From: Prevotella sp.
GTDB taxonomy: Bacteria > Bacteroidota > Bacteroidia > Bacteroidales > Bacteroidaceae
NCBI GenBank assembly: GCA_021203705.1
Contig: JAJQAR010000359.1
Location: 1 to 9,548, forward strand
Length of the DNA: 9,548 bases
Reading direction: 5' to 3'
Part shown: in pieces, positions 1-7,458 of the stretch
How the letters are laid out: every line of letters begins with the position of its first letter
Numbering within the stretch: the first letter of the stretch is position 1
Position numbers and translations under genes: made by a program
The notes under the pieces: model-generated
What the model saw: the letters and a program-made list of their open reading frames with translations, nothing else
What the model was told of the DNA's origin: nothing
Databases searched by the model: none

Positions 1-1800
1 ACGAGAGAAGAATGTTTTCAGCCATTTCTTTATAGTCTCATCATCGTATGTTACAGCATCTTTCTGGGCACTACTGAATGCCTGTTTTGCGAGCATGAAG
101 ATTTTTGATGGGCGGAAGCCGAAACGCAGGAAATAGTAAAGGAAGAAATCATGCAGTTCGTATGGACCAACCAAGTCCTCCGTCTTTTGATTAATGTTAC
201 CCTCATCATCGGCAGGTAGCAACTCAGGACTAATCGGCGTGTCAATGATGTCAAGAAGTGTCTCACGTGACTTTGCGTCAACACCACTCATTGCCACATA
301 ACGGACAAGATATTTGATAAGCGTCTTTGGCACACTGGCGTTAACGCCATACATACTCATGTGGTCACCATTGTAAGTAGCCCAACCGAGAGCAAGTTCC
401 GACAAGTCACCAGTACCGATAACCAAACCTCCTATCTGGTTGCTCAAGTCCATAAGGATTTGCGTGCGCTCACGAGCCTGACTGTTTTCGTAGGTTACAT
501 CATGCACCTTGATATCATGGTCGATGTCCTTGAAATGCTGCTTTACGGCATCAGAGATATTTATTTCACGCATGGTAACACCAAGACTTTCCATAAGACT
601 GACAGCATTGGAATGAGTGCGGTCGGTAGTGCCAAAACCAGGCATCGTAACACCGAGAATACCCTTACGGGGCAAACCGAGCTTATCGAATGTCTTTACG
701 CAAACAAGCAGAGCAAGCGTACTGTCAAGTCCACCGCTGATACCTACCACTACCGACTTGCTATTAGTATGCACAAGACGTTTTGCCAATCCTGCCACCT
801 GAATTGAAAAAATCTCATCACAACTGCGCTCCATGTCATCCGACTTAGGGATAAACGGATGAGGATCAAACTGGCGAAGCAGTTCGAAATCACGGGGAGC
901 GATAGTATTGGCATTTATTATTCGTGCATCATGCCCACGCTGGGCATTTACGTAAGTACTGTTTGTGCGTCGCTCACTCCTCAGTTTTTCCACATCAATC
1001 TGCGAGGCCACCAACTGCGGTTTGAACGAGAAACGCTCACTCTCCTCAACAAGATTGCCATTCTCGTATATCAAGGCATTGCTGCCATATACCACATCCT
1101 GTGTGCTCTCACCAAAACCACAACCGCTGTAAACATAGCCGGATATCGTGCGTGCACTCTGCTGCGCCAAAAGACCGGTAAGGTACTTATGCTTCTCAAT
1201 AAGTTCATCACTTGCCGAAAGATTGAAGATGATGTCAGCACCGGCAAGAGCAAGACTGTTGCTTGGAGGAGCAGGAGCCCATACATCCTCGCAAATCTCG
1301 ATGCCGAACAATACGCCATCACACGTACGGAACAATGTCGGTTGTGGACTTACGATAATAGTATTACCAGCAAAACGTATCTCTGTAGGCTGCAAGTCCT
1401 GCGAGGAAGCAAACCACCGTTTCTCATAAAACTCACTGTAATTGGGCAGGTATGTCTTTGGCACTAAGCCGAGTAACTCCCCTTTTTGGATAACTGCCGC
1501 ACAGTTGAGGAGAAGGTCGCCCACAACGACAGGCAGTCCCACAATACTTATTATATCGAGCTTACGTGAGAAGTCAAGCAGCATTAACAATGATGTCTCT
1601 GCCTGTTCGAGGAGCAAGTTCTGACGAAACAAGTCTTGGCAGGTATAACCAGTGATGCACAGTTCGGGGAACACGATTACCTCAACACCCTTACCCTCCG
1701 CCTGAGCGATGATACTCTCTATCTGCTGAATGTTATATGAACAGTCGGCAACCCTTACTGTCGGTATGGCAGCCGCCACTTTAATAAATCCGTTTTGCAT
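1..1800 (-). CDS. nadE: Glutamine-dependent NAD+ synthase (NadE), C-terminus cut by window edge
   Basis: Makes NAD+ from nicotinic acid adenine dinucleotide and ATP, taking ammonia from glutamine; cytoplasmic, last step of NAD synthesis. Exactly 600 codons are open from the ATG at 1800 to the left edge with no stop, so only some tens of residues should be missing; family members are about 640-680 residues. Residues 1-265 form a nitrilase-type glutaminase domain with the Glu-Lys-Cys triad visible as E46 (FPELCITGY), K115 (VPKTYLPN) and C170 (GIEICEDVW). This is the same spacing as Glu52-Lys121-Cys176 of the Mycobacterium tuberculosis enzyme. From about residue 320 the synthetase domain begins, with the ATP-pyrophosphatase loop SGGLDS at 355-360 and the hallmark GTGDLSELALGW at 462-473. 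The start has no Shine-Dalgarno but follows an A-rich leader, as is usual in Bacteroidota. It is last in the visible gene row, 48 bases after the DUF2027-Smr gene. Identification is very secure. Confidence 0.97.
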   Translation of the reverse strand, partial: MQNGFIKVAAAIPTVRVADCSYNIQQIESIIAQAEGKGVEVIVFPELCITGYTCQDLFRQNLLLEQAETSLLMLLDFSRKLDIISIVGLPVVVGDLLLNCAAVIQKGELLGLVPKTYLPNYSEFYEKRWFASSQDLQPTEIRFAGNTIIVSPQPTLFRTCDGVLFGIEICEDVWAPAPPSNSLALAGADIIFNLSASDELIEKHKYLTGLLAQQSARTISGYVYSGCGFGESTQDVVYGSNALIYENGNLVEESERFSFKPQLVASQIDVEKLRSERRTNSTYVNAQRGHDARIINANTIAPRDFELLRQFDPHPFIPKSDDMERSCDEIFSIQVAGLAKRLVHTNSKSVVVGISGGLDSTLALLVCVKTFDKLGLPRKGILGVTMPGFGTTDRTHSNAVSLMESLGVTMREINISDAVKQHFKDIDHDIKVHDVTYENSQARERTQILMDLSNQIGGLVIGTGDLSELALGWATYNGDHMSMYGVNASVPKTLIKYLVRYVAMSGVDAKSRETLLDIIDTPISPELLPADDEGNINQKTEDLVGPYELHDFFLYYFLRFGFRPSKIFMLAKQAFSSAQKDAVTYDDETIKKWLKTFFSR

Positions 1801-1848
1801 AATTCTTTGTTTTATTCGTGATATTAAATTATCCATTAAAATTAATTA

Positions 1849-2913
1849 TTACTTTATCGTTACTTGCGTAGCCCCATAACCATATTCGCGGAACGAAGCA
1901 TCCTGATATGGACATTTCTTGTAACGATAGTTGAGTTCGTGCAGGATGGCATGGCGAAGCACGCCCTCACCCTTACCGTGGATGAAAATCAACTTAGTGC
2001 CGTACTTGTTCTTATACTGATCCATAGTCTTTTTGAAAACACCAAGCTGATAATTGAGAATGTCGGCAGGTGTCATACCTGACGTAGTGTCAAGAAGTGC
2101 GCTTGAATGGAGGTCAACAACTATAGGTTCATCCTTGCCCTTTGTCCTTGCAGGCTGCACGGGAGCCGGTTTTGGAGTGTCGGAAGCTATCTTGCGCGCC
2201 ATCTCCTGTTTCAGTTTCTTGGCATCGATGACAAGCGGGCGTACAGGCTTATCATTCTCTATCACAGGATAGATAAGAGCCAACTGCTCAAAAAACTCGT
2301 TCTCCTGGAATGTGTGGAGTTTGTAGAACTTTACCGTGTCTATACGTATCTGAGCATCAACAGGTGGTTTCAGCATGAAGTTCTTATCACGCTTGTATGC
2401 AATTAGTTGCACTGAGATACGTTCCATCTCGTTTAGTACTTCACGTTCAAACTCCTCAATATACACCTTCGTGTTCGGTTCTATCTCACCTTCGGAGCGC
2501 AATTTCCAACCCGCCCCATCTGCCGTAAGGTAAGTATAGTGAATGTAATAGTTGCTGTCGTTGACAATATAAGTCTCAAACTTCGTCTTAATCAGTTCCT
2601 TTATGTCAACGGGCACGTATGCGACATATACCGACAGCAGATCACCACCCTCACGCTCCTCCGGCTCATCATCATAGAACGGTTCAGGCTGTGCTTTTGG
2701 CTTTTCAACCACAGGTTCTGGCTGCGCTTTCTCAGCATTACTGTCGTGCCTTATCTCATAATTGTCAGATTCTATCACCACCACATCATTGATTGCAGTA
2801 GGTATCTGGAAGCCGTCCTCATCCTCCACAAGTACTATGTTCTTGCCCTGAAAGCCAGCAACGACACCGCCACCTATCTCACTTACAAACCTGACTTTAT
2901 CTCCTATTTTCAT
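1849..2913 (-). CDS. DUF2027 and Smr domain protein
   Basis: A 354-residue cytoplasmic protein with no signal peptide or membrane segment. Residues 1-48 look like a small beta-barrel of KOW/Tudor type (MKIGDKVRFV, GGGVVAGF). Residues 61-80 are a Pro/Glu linker containing KAQPEP twice. Residues 91-235 are a predicted beta-rich middle region (DUF2027), followed by a Pro/Lys/Ala linker at about 245-262. Residues 263-354 are an Smr domain with the VDLHS motif at 266-270 and the HGKGEGVLR motif at 312-320. Smr domains in MutS2 and related proteins bind or nick DNA or RNA. This protein has no MutS core or ATPase, so names such as 'DNA mismatch repair protein' would be misleading. The natural substrate is unknown to me; RNA or branched DNA are both possible. 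It lies 12 bases after queA and 48 before nadE. Domain assignment is strong, function weak. Confidence 0.9.
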   Translation of the reverse strand: MKIGDKVRFVSEIGGGVVAGFQGKNIVLVEDEDGFQIPTAINDVVVIESDNYEIRHDSNAEKAQPEPVVEKPKAQPEPFYDDEPEEREGGDLLSVYVAYVPVDIKELIKTKFETYIVNDSNYYIHYTYLTADGAGWKLRSEGEIEPNTKVYIEEFEREVLNEMERISVQLIAYKRDKNFMLKPPVDAQIRIDTVKFYKLHTFQENEFFEQLALIYPVIENDKPVRPLVIDAKKLKQEMARKIASDTPKPAPVQPARTKGKDEPIVVDLHSSALLDTTSGMTPADILNYQLGVFKKTMDQYKNKYGTKLIFIHGKGEGVLRHAILHELNYRYKKCPYQDASFREYGYGATQVTIK

Positions 2914-2925
2914 ATTATATTAATT

Positions 2926-4140
2926 TTATGGTATCAACAAACTGCCGTCACCATAGCTCAAGAAGCGGAAATCATGCCCAAGGGCATAATCATAAATCCC
3001 TTTCCAATCGCCATGAAGAAATGCACTGACAAGCAGCAACAATGTGCTCTGCGGTTGGTGGAAGTTGGTAACAAGCATTTTCACAATCTTATATTCATAT
3101 CCAGGAACAATGATAATCTGCGTACTGCCATGAAAAGTGGTTATGCCATTATTGTCCAAAAAGTCAACCATATTCTTGAGTGCCTCAACTGGAGTTAGCA
3201 TAGGCGCAGTATCATACGGTTCCCATTGGTCAATATGCAGATCATTTTCCGTAAGTTGCTTATTGGCAGCCAACCTCGCACCTACATAATAAAGACTTTC
3301 CAATGTGCGCACACTTGTAGTACCCACGGCAATAGCATTGGCATCATGCTCAATCAGTTTTATTAAAGTAGAACGATGAACGCTGAAAAACTCCGTGTGC
3401 ATATCATGACCAGATATTTCCTCACTCTTTACAGGGCGGAATGTGCCAGCACCGACATGTAGGGTAAGTTCTTCACGTTCTATACCATGAGCGTCAATAT
3501 CTTTTAGCACATCATCCGTGAAATGCAGTCCTGCCGTAGGAGCAGCCACACTACCCTTAATCTTGGAATACACCGTCTGATAAGTTACCTTATCCTGTTC
3601 CTGCACCTCACGGTTTAGGTAAGGCGGAATGGGTAGTTCACCTACACTATCGAGAATATCAGCAAAGGTTATATCTTTGTCTTCCCAACGGAAATCAACA
3701 CGATGACTTGTGCCATGCTCCTCTTTACGCTCTACAGAAAGGGTTACACTATGACCTTTCACATCGAAACTGCGTTTCAACGTGCCATCTTTCCACTTCT
3801 TCAAATTACCTACCAAACAATACCATGAACACTCACCGTTTGTCTGGAACATCTGCTCATAATCTGACGGCATTGCCGGCTCAAGAAGAAACACCTCTAT
3901 CAACGCCCCTGTTTCCTTATGGAAATGTATTCTTGCCTGAATGACACGGGTGTTGTTGAAAACCATCAATGAGCCTTGGGGCAAGTATTTCGGGATGTTG
4001 TAAAACACATCCTCGGAAATCACACCTTTATTATATATAAGGAGCTTACTGTGGTCACGCTGTGCAACGGGAAACTTAGCAATACGTAAGTCTGGCAGTG
4101 CATAGTCGTAATCCTTTATCTTTATCTGCTTCGGGTTCAT
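2926..4140 (-). CDS. queA: S-adenosylmethionine:tRNA ribosyltransferase-isomerase, long form (QueA)
   Basis: QueA transfers and isomerises the ribosyl part of S-adenosylmethionine onto preQ1 at position 34 of tRNA, giving epoxyqueuosine; cytoplasmic. Conserved family blocks seen in order are VFNNTRVIQAR (60-70), GELPIPPYLNR (167-177), SVAAPTAGLHF (197-207), HVGAGTFRPV (228-237), HTEFF (248-252), GTTSVRTLES (283-292), TNFHQPQSTLLLLVSAF (358-374) and FLSYGDGS (393-400). At 404 residues it is about 50 longer than the classic form of about 350. Most of the excess is a segment of about 41 residues between the TTSVRTLES block and TQIIIVPGY; the C-terminal tail is short. The gene starts 12 bases after the PAP2 gene and ends 12 before the DUF2027-Smr gene. 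The motifs make family membership near certain. Whether this long form carries out the standard reaction is inferred from the retained blocks. Confidence 0.94.
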   Translation of the reverse strand: MNPKQIKIKDYDYALPDLRIAKFPVAQRDHSKLLIYNKGVISEDVFYNIPKYLPQGSLMVFNNTRVIQARIHFHKETGALIEVFLLEPAMPSDYEQMFQTNGECSWYCLVGNLKKWKDGTLKRSFDVKGHSVTLSVERKEEHGTSHRVDFRWEDKDITFADILDSVGELPIPPYLNREVQEQDKVTYQTVYSKIKGSVAAPTAGLHFTDDVLKDIDAHGIEREELTLHVGAGTFRPVKSEEISGHDMHTEFFSVHRSTLIKLIEHDANAIAVGTTSVRTLESLYYVGARLAANKQLTENDLHIDQWEPYDTAPMLTPVEALKNMVDFLDNNGITTFHGSTQIIIVPGYEYKIVKMLVTNFHQPQSTLLLLVSAFLHGDWKGIYDYALGHDFRFLSYGDGSLLIP

Positions 4141-4152
4141 AGTATCTTAATT

Positions 4153-4845
4153 CTAAAATAGTGTCAATGCCCTGATTATCACGTACAGCAGGGTCAACGC
4201 CATAACCACCAAAACGATGTCTATATCCTCATGACTATATCCTGTGGAAGTATATTTCGAGGATATATAATTAAGGTCAGACGATATGCGCCTGTAAACC
4301 TTGAAATAAAGGAGATATACCACAAGTCCAACAATGGCACCCCAAACCAGTCCAACCAGTATATCCGATGGATAATGTACACCGAGATACAAGCGTGTCC
4401 AACAGTTTACCAATGACCACAACACCATGGCAATTACAAATTTCCTGTTACGTATAAGCAAAGAGAAGAACATCGCTATACAAAACGTGTTGGAGGCGTG
4501 GGCGGAGAAAAAACTGTATTGAGTACCACGAATACCGTTTACTATGTCTATGGAATATTTCACGATGGGGTCGTAAGTAGGCCTCAACCGCGCTACCAAA
4601 GGTTTCACTACGAAATCAGCCATACCGTCGGACAGTACTATGCACAACAAGGCACAACCCACAACGAGCATTATCTGACGCATTGTCTCATTGTTCTTTA
4701 TCACCACATACAACAGTGAGAGATACAGAGGTATCCATGTTAACCCGGAGGTAAGTACTACTGCCAAGTTGTCCAAGAACAAAGAATCGCTTCCGTTGAT
4801 AAAAGCAAGGATGTAACGGTCTACCTCTGTCAGTGTCGTAAACAT
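4153..4845 (-). CDS. PAP2-family integral membrane phosphatase
   Basis: A 230-residue polytopic membrane protein of the PAP2 (type 2 phosphatidic acid phosphatase) family, which removes phosphate from lipid phosphates or pyrophosphates such as undecaprenyl pyrophosphate. All three catalytic motifs are present. Motif 1 is K81-x6-R88-P89. Motif 2 is S114-A-H116, with Ala where Gly is more common. Motif 3 is T-R151-x5-H157-x3-D161, within TRLYLGVHYPSD. About six hydrophobic segments are visible (near 24-48, 57-78, 113-131, 135-149, 161-183), including a C-terminal one at 208-230 beyond the catalytic core. I chose the ATG at 4845: it lies 14 bases after the BatDE stop. The in-frame ATG at 4893 would overlap that gene by 34 bases and add a polar 16-residue leader that does not match the family. 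The substrate cannot be told from sequence; undecaprenyl pyrophosphate recycling or lipid A/phosphatidylglycerol phosphate dephosphorylation are candidates. Confidence 0.9.
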   Translation of the reverse strand: MFTTLTEVDRYILAFINGSDSLFLDNLAVVLTSGLTWIPLYLSLLYVVIKNNETMRQIMLVVGCALLCIVLSDGMADFVVKPLVARLRPTYDPIVKYSIDIVNGIRGTQYSFFSAHASNTFCIAMFFSLLIRNRKFVIAMVLWSLVNCWTRLYLGVHYPSDILVGLVWGAIVGLVVYLLYFKVYRRISSDLNYISSKYTSTGYSHEDIDIVLVVMALTLLYVIIRALTLF

Positions 4846-4859
4846 AGTGTGTCTTTTTG

Positions 4860-7433
4860 TTATATCCGTTCCAACTGTGAAACTTCCACCCAACCATCGC
4901 GACCGTCAGCAAGTTGCACCTGTTTCCAGTCTTTCATCGTATCATCGATTATCTCCACTCTACTGCCTTCATGGATAATGGCGGTATAATCGCTGTTGGC
5001 TACCGGTGTCTTTTTCAAAGCTGCCGAAGGAGCCATGATGATAGCACCGGTACGACGTGTCAGTATTCTCTTTTGCTCGTATGCGAAGATATTGCTTAAA
5101 ATGAAGATAATCAAGAATACCATCGCCCCGTAAAATCCCACCTTGCGTAACGTCATCTTCTGCACGAACAAATAGATCAGCAATAGGATGAGCGCAATAG
5201 CAAAACTGAAGATAGCTATACGTGCCCAACTGTCCACTCCGGCAAGGTTCACCAACGTCTTATACCACGTTACAAAGAACATTTCCGACTTTGGTGTTAT
5301 CTTATCGATTGTCTTTGAGCGTGCCATCTGGAGGTTGAAACGTATATCATCATCGCCAGGCGACAGCAATAAAGCCCGCTCATAGTTTAATACGGCACGA
5401 GTAATGTTGTCGGTACGGTAATAGGCATTACCAAGATTATAGTAAGTTCTTGCACACGGACCAGCTTTGAGCAACTCCTCATAGTCCTTTATTGCTTGCT
5501 GGTAATTGCCTTTCTTATACTCATCATCTGCGTTCTTCTTCGTTACCGCATTGGTTGGTGCAGCCATGAGGACGAGCAACACCAGCAGCAACATGGTCTT
5601 CACGCTGTTATGCCGTTTCTTCAAACTTTTCAGCATATCTTCTATCTTAATTATCGCTGTCATGGCAGCCTCAAATGTCTGGTTCATATTGCCTTGTGGG
5701 TCTCCCGGAGCATAACGGTTGTACTCGCACTCGTCAAGGGCTTGGATGAACAAGGCAACCGTCTCCTCATCAACATCCCTCTCCATCAACTTTTCCGAGA
5801 TATTTTCCTTAGACAACTGCGTAACAGGTATGTTGAGCTTATCTCCGACATAGCCCCACAATGCTCTCAACACCTCATCATAAAACTTATCTTTCTGGTT
5901 TGCCATCAACAGCTTATGAGCAAATTTCAATCGTTTTGTAGCCACACGATTGGCCTTCTTCACCTTCATCCTGCCAACATTGGCATTATCAATAGCACGT
6001 TTTCTGAATATAATGAGCAATGTGACGAACACTACAAGCAATACAACAAGGGCAGTCCAATATCTCGGAGAGCCATAAAGGATATTGTCAATATCCTGAA
6101 CATTCAAAACACCTTCCTTAATGTCATGGATATCCTCAGAATTCGACTCGCCATAGTCAACGACAGTACCTCCAGAACCACTACCCTTTGTAACGGTCAA
6201 TTCAAACGGCTGTGTCTTTATTGTCTTATAGGCATTTGCCTCAGTATCATAATATGTAAACTCAACTGCAGGAATCTCGTACTTGCCCTGATTGCGTGGA
6301 ACAGCGAGGAAATCGTAAACCATATTACCCTCAACACCATTGGTGGTGAGCTTTGTCTTGTCAGTTACCTTGGCATCGTACTTGTCAAAATCCTTCGGGA
6401 ACTCGATAACAGGCTGCTTTATCAACTTCAAGTTGCCTACACCTCCCACTATCACCCTGATAGTAACTGGGTCGTTGGCTTTCACCTCACTCTTATCAAT
6501 CTGTGCAGTGATATTAAATTTACCCACACCACCAGAGAAATTGGCAGGGCGTGTCGGCAACGGGTCAACCTGTATCGTCATGCCAGGAGCCTTGATATCG
6601 CGCTTTACCTCGATATATCCCGAACCACCATTGAGGAAAGCCTCAAATGGGTCAACATTGCGGTTTTGTTGTACTACCGTACCTTTGAACGTAATACTCG
6701 GTATTTCCAACTTACCTGTCATCTGTGGGTACATCACATATTGGCTCCATGTAACACAACGGTAAGCCCGACCATTGACATTCTCGATATGGAATGACTT
6801 CTGCTGCGGCAACGGTATCTCCTGTGTGTGGAATCCCGTCAAATCAGGCATCTTTCCTTCCAACTGGGTGAGGTCAACAAGGGTGTAAACTTTATAAGTA
6901 AGGAGTATCGGTTCTTGCTCATGCACATGTTTCTTATTTGCCGTAACCTGGATGAACAGGTCAGAACCCTTGATTGGCGTTCCCGCATCGTTAACACGAG
7001 CACCAACTTCAGAATCATCGTGCATCTTCGGCGCCCCATTCTTACTCGCACTCTCACCAGAGGCTGTAATCTTTACAGGTTTCGATACTACCTTCTTGCC
7101 ACCAACCGTAACACTTGCCGGCGTGATAGTATATGTTCCCGCTTTCGAAGCGCATAATATAAAGGTGTAGGTTATTGACGAACTGCTGCTTGTATGTCCG
7201 TTTACCATCTGGAAACTCGACTGTGAAGAAGTATAAGGACCAGTAATTATCTCCAAAGCCTCCGGTACGCTGCCGACATGGAAATCACTCGCATTCTGCG
7301 TATTCAATGTATAGGTAACCCGGAAATTCTCACCGACAGCGACATTAGTCGGAGCATTGGCAACAAGGCTCTGTGCCTGAGTAAACATCACCCAAGATAG
7401 TAAAACACATGTTATAAGTAAATACCTTTTCAT
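4860..7433 (-). CDS. batD-batE: BatD-BatE fusion protein (Bacteroides aerotolerance cluster)
   Basis: One 857-residue frame that covers what are usually two proteins. The BatD half has a signal peptide at 1-20 (likely cut after TQA), Ig-like beta domains to about 415, a membrane segment at 458-476 followed by RKR, and a basic, helical cytoplasmic region to about 605. The BatE half then begins with a complete signal-peptide-like stretch: basic KSLKKRHNSVK, hydrophobic 613-625, and possible cleavage after TNA at 629. After this come TPR repeats at about 632-697, two membrane helices at 738-757 and 765-784, and a bacterial SH3 domain at 795-857. Topology works: BatD domain periplasmic, middle cytoplasmic, TPR periplasmic, SH3 periplasmic. 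The start ATG at 7433 has AAGG eight bases upstream and lies 25 bases after batC. Bat proteins were named for a Bacteroides fragilis aerotolerance phenotype; their biochemical role is unsettled. A lost stop codon or an assembly indel could also explain the join. Confidence 0.93.
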   Translation of the reverse strand: MKRYLLITCVLLSWVMFTQAQSLVANAPTNVAVGENFRVTYTLNTQNASDFHVGSVPEALEIITGPYTSSQSSFQMVNGHTSSSSSITYTFILCASKAGTYTITPASVTVGGKKVVSKPVKITASGESASKNGAPKMHDDSEVGARVNDAGTPIKGSDLFIQVTANKKHVHEQEPILLTYKVYTLVDLTQLEGKMPDLTGFHTQEIPLPQQKSFHIENVNGRAYRCVTWSQYVMYPQMTGKLEIPSITFKGTVVQQNRNVDPFEAFLNGGSGYIEVKRDIKAPGMTIQVDPLPTRPANFSGGVGKFNITAQIDKSEVKANDPVTIRVIVGGVGNLKLIKQPVIEFPKDFDKYDAKVTDKTKLTTNGVEGNMVYDFLAVPRNQGKYEIPAVEFTYYDTEANAYKTIKTQPFELTVTKGSGSGGTVVDYGESNSEDIHDIKEGVLNVQDIDNILYGSPRYWTALVVLLVVFVTLLIIFRKRAIDNANVGRMKVKKANRVATKRLKFAHKLLMANQKDKFYDEVLRALWGYVGDKLNIPVTQLSKENISEKLMERDVDEETVALFIQALDECEYNRYAPGDPQGNMNQTFEAAMTAIIKIEDMLKSLKKRHNSVKTMLLLVLLVLMAAPTNAVTKKNADDEYKKGNYQQAIKDYEELLKAGPCARTYYNLGNAYYRTDNITRAVLNYERALLLSPGDDDIRFNLQMARSKTIDKITPKSEMFFVTWYKTLVNLAGVDSWARIAIFSFAIALILLLIYLFVQKMTLRKVGFYGAMVFLIIFILSNIFAYEQKRILTRRTGAIIMAPSAALKKTPVANSDYTAIIHEGSRVEIIDDTMKDWKQVQLADGRDGWVEVSQLERI
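5547..5636 (-). other. Internal signal-peptide-like segment at the BatD/BatE junction
   Basis: Residues 600-629 of the fusion start with Met, have six basic residues in the first 13 (K602, K605, K606, R607, H608, K612), a Leu/Val-rich core at 613-625 and a Thr-x-Ala at 627-629. This is the layout of an ordinary Sec signal peptide. Met600 (codon 5634-5636) and Met614 (codon 5592-5594) could each act as an independent start for BatE. Cleavage or internal initiation is inference. Confidence 0.65.
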
Positions 7434-7458
7434 ATCACTTGCCTTGTTTCCATAAATA

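Noticed and set aside
361..1467. Plus-strand frames (361-807, 859-1467) opposite nadE
   Set aside because: Register-matched shadows of nadE, whose catalytic motifs on the minus strand are unambiguous.
1801..1848. Possible Bacteroidota promoter (TAATTTAA as a poor -7 element) before nadE
   Set aside because: It matches TAnnTTTG only partly in an AT-rich gap where such matches arise by chance, and no clear -33 element is present.
1801..1848. Possible terminator in the longest gap between genes
   Set aside because: The gap is AT-rich with only short TTAATT-type palindromes. No stable GC-containing hairpin followed by a T run is seen.
2539..3198. Plus-strand frame of 219 codons crossing the DUF2027-Smr and queA genes
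   Set aside because: It is in codon register with both minus-strand genes, spans their 12-base junction, and shows no family features.
4846..4893. Longer PAP2 reading frame starting at 4893
   Set aside because: It would overlap the BatDE coding end and add a polar leader. The ATG at 4845 fits the 14-base gap and the family length.
5496..6797. Long plus-strand open frame of 433 codons opposite BatD
   Set aside because: It is in exact codon register with the BatDE gene, so its stop codons can only come from TTA, CTA or TCA codons, which are sparse in the gene. The product has no recognisable motif, while the minus strand has clear Bat domains.
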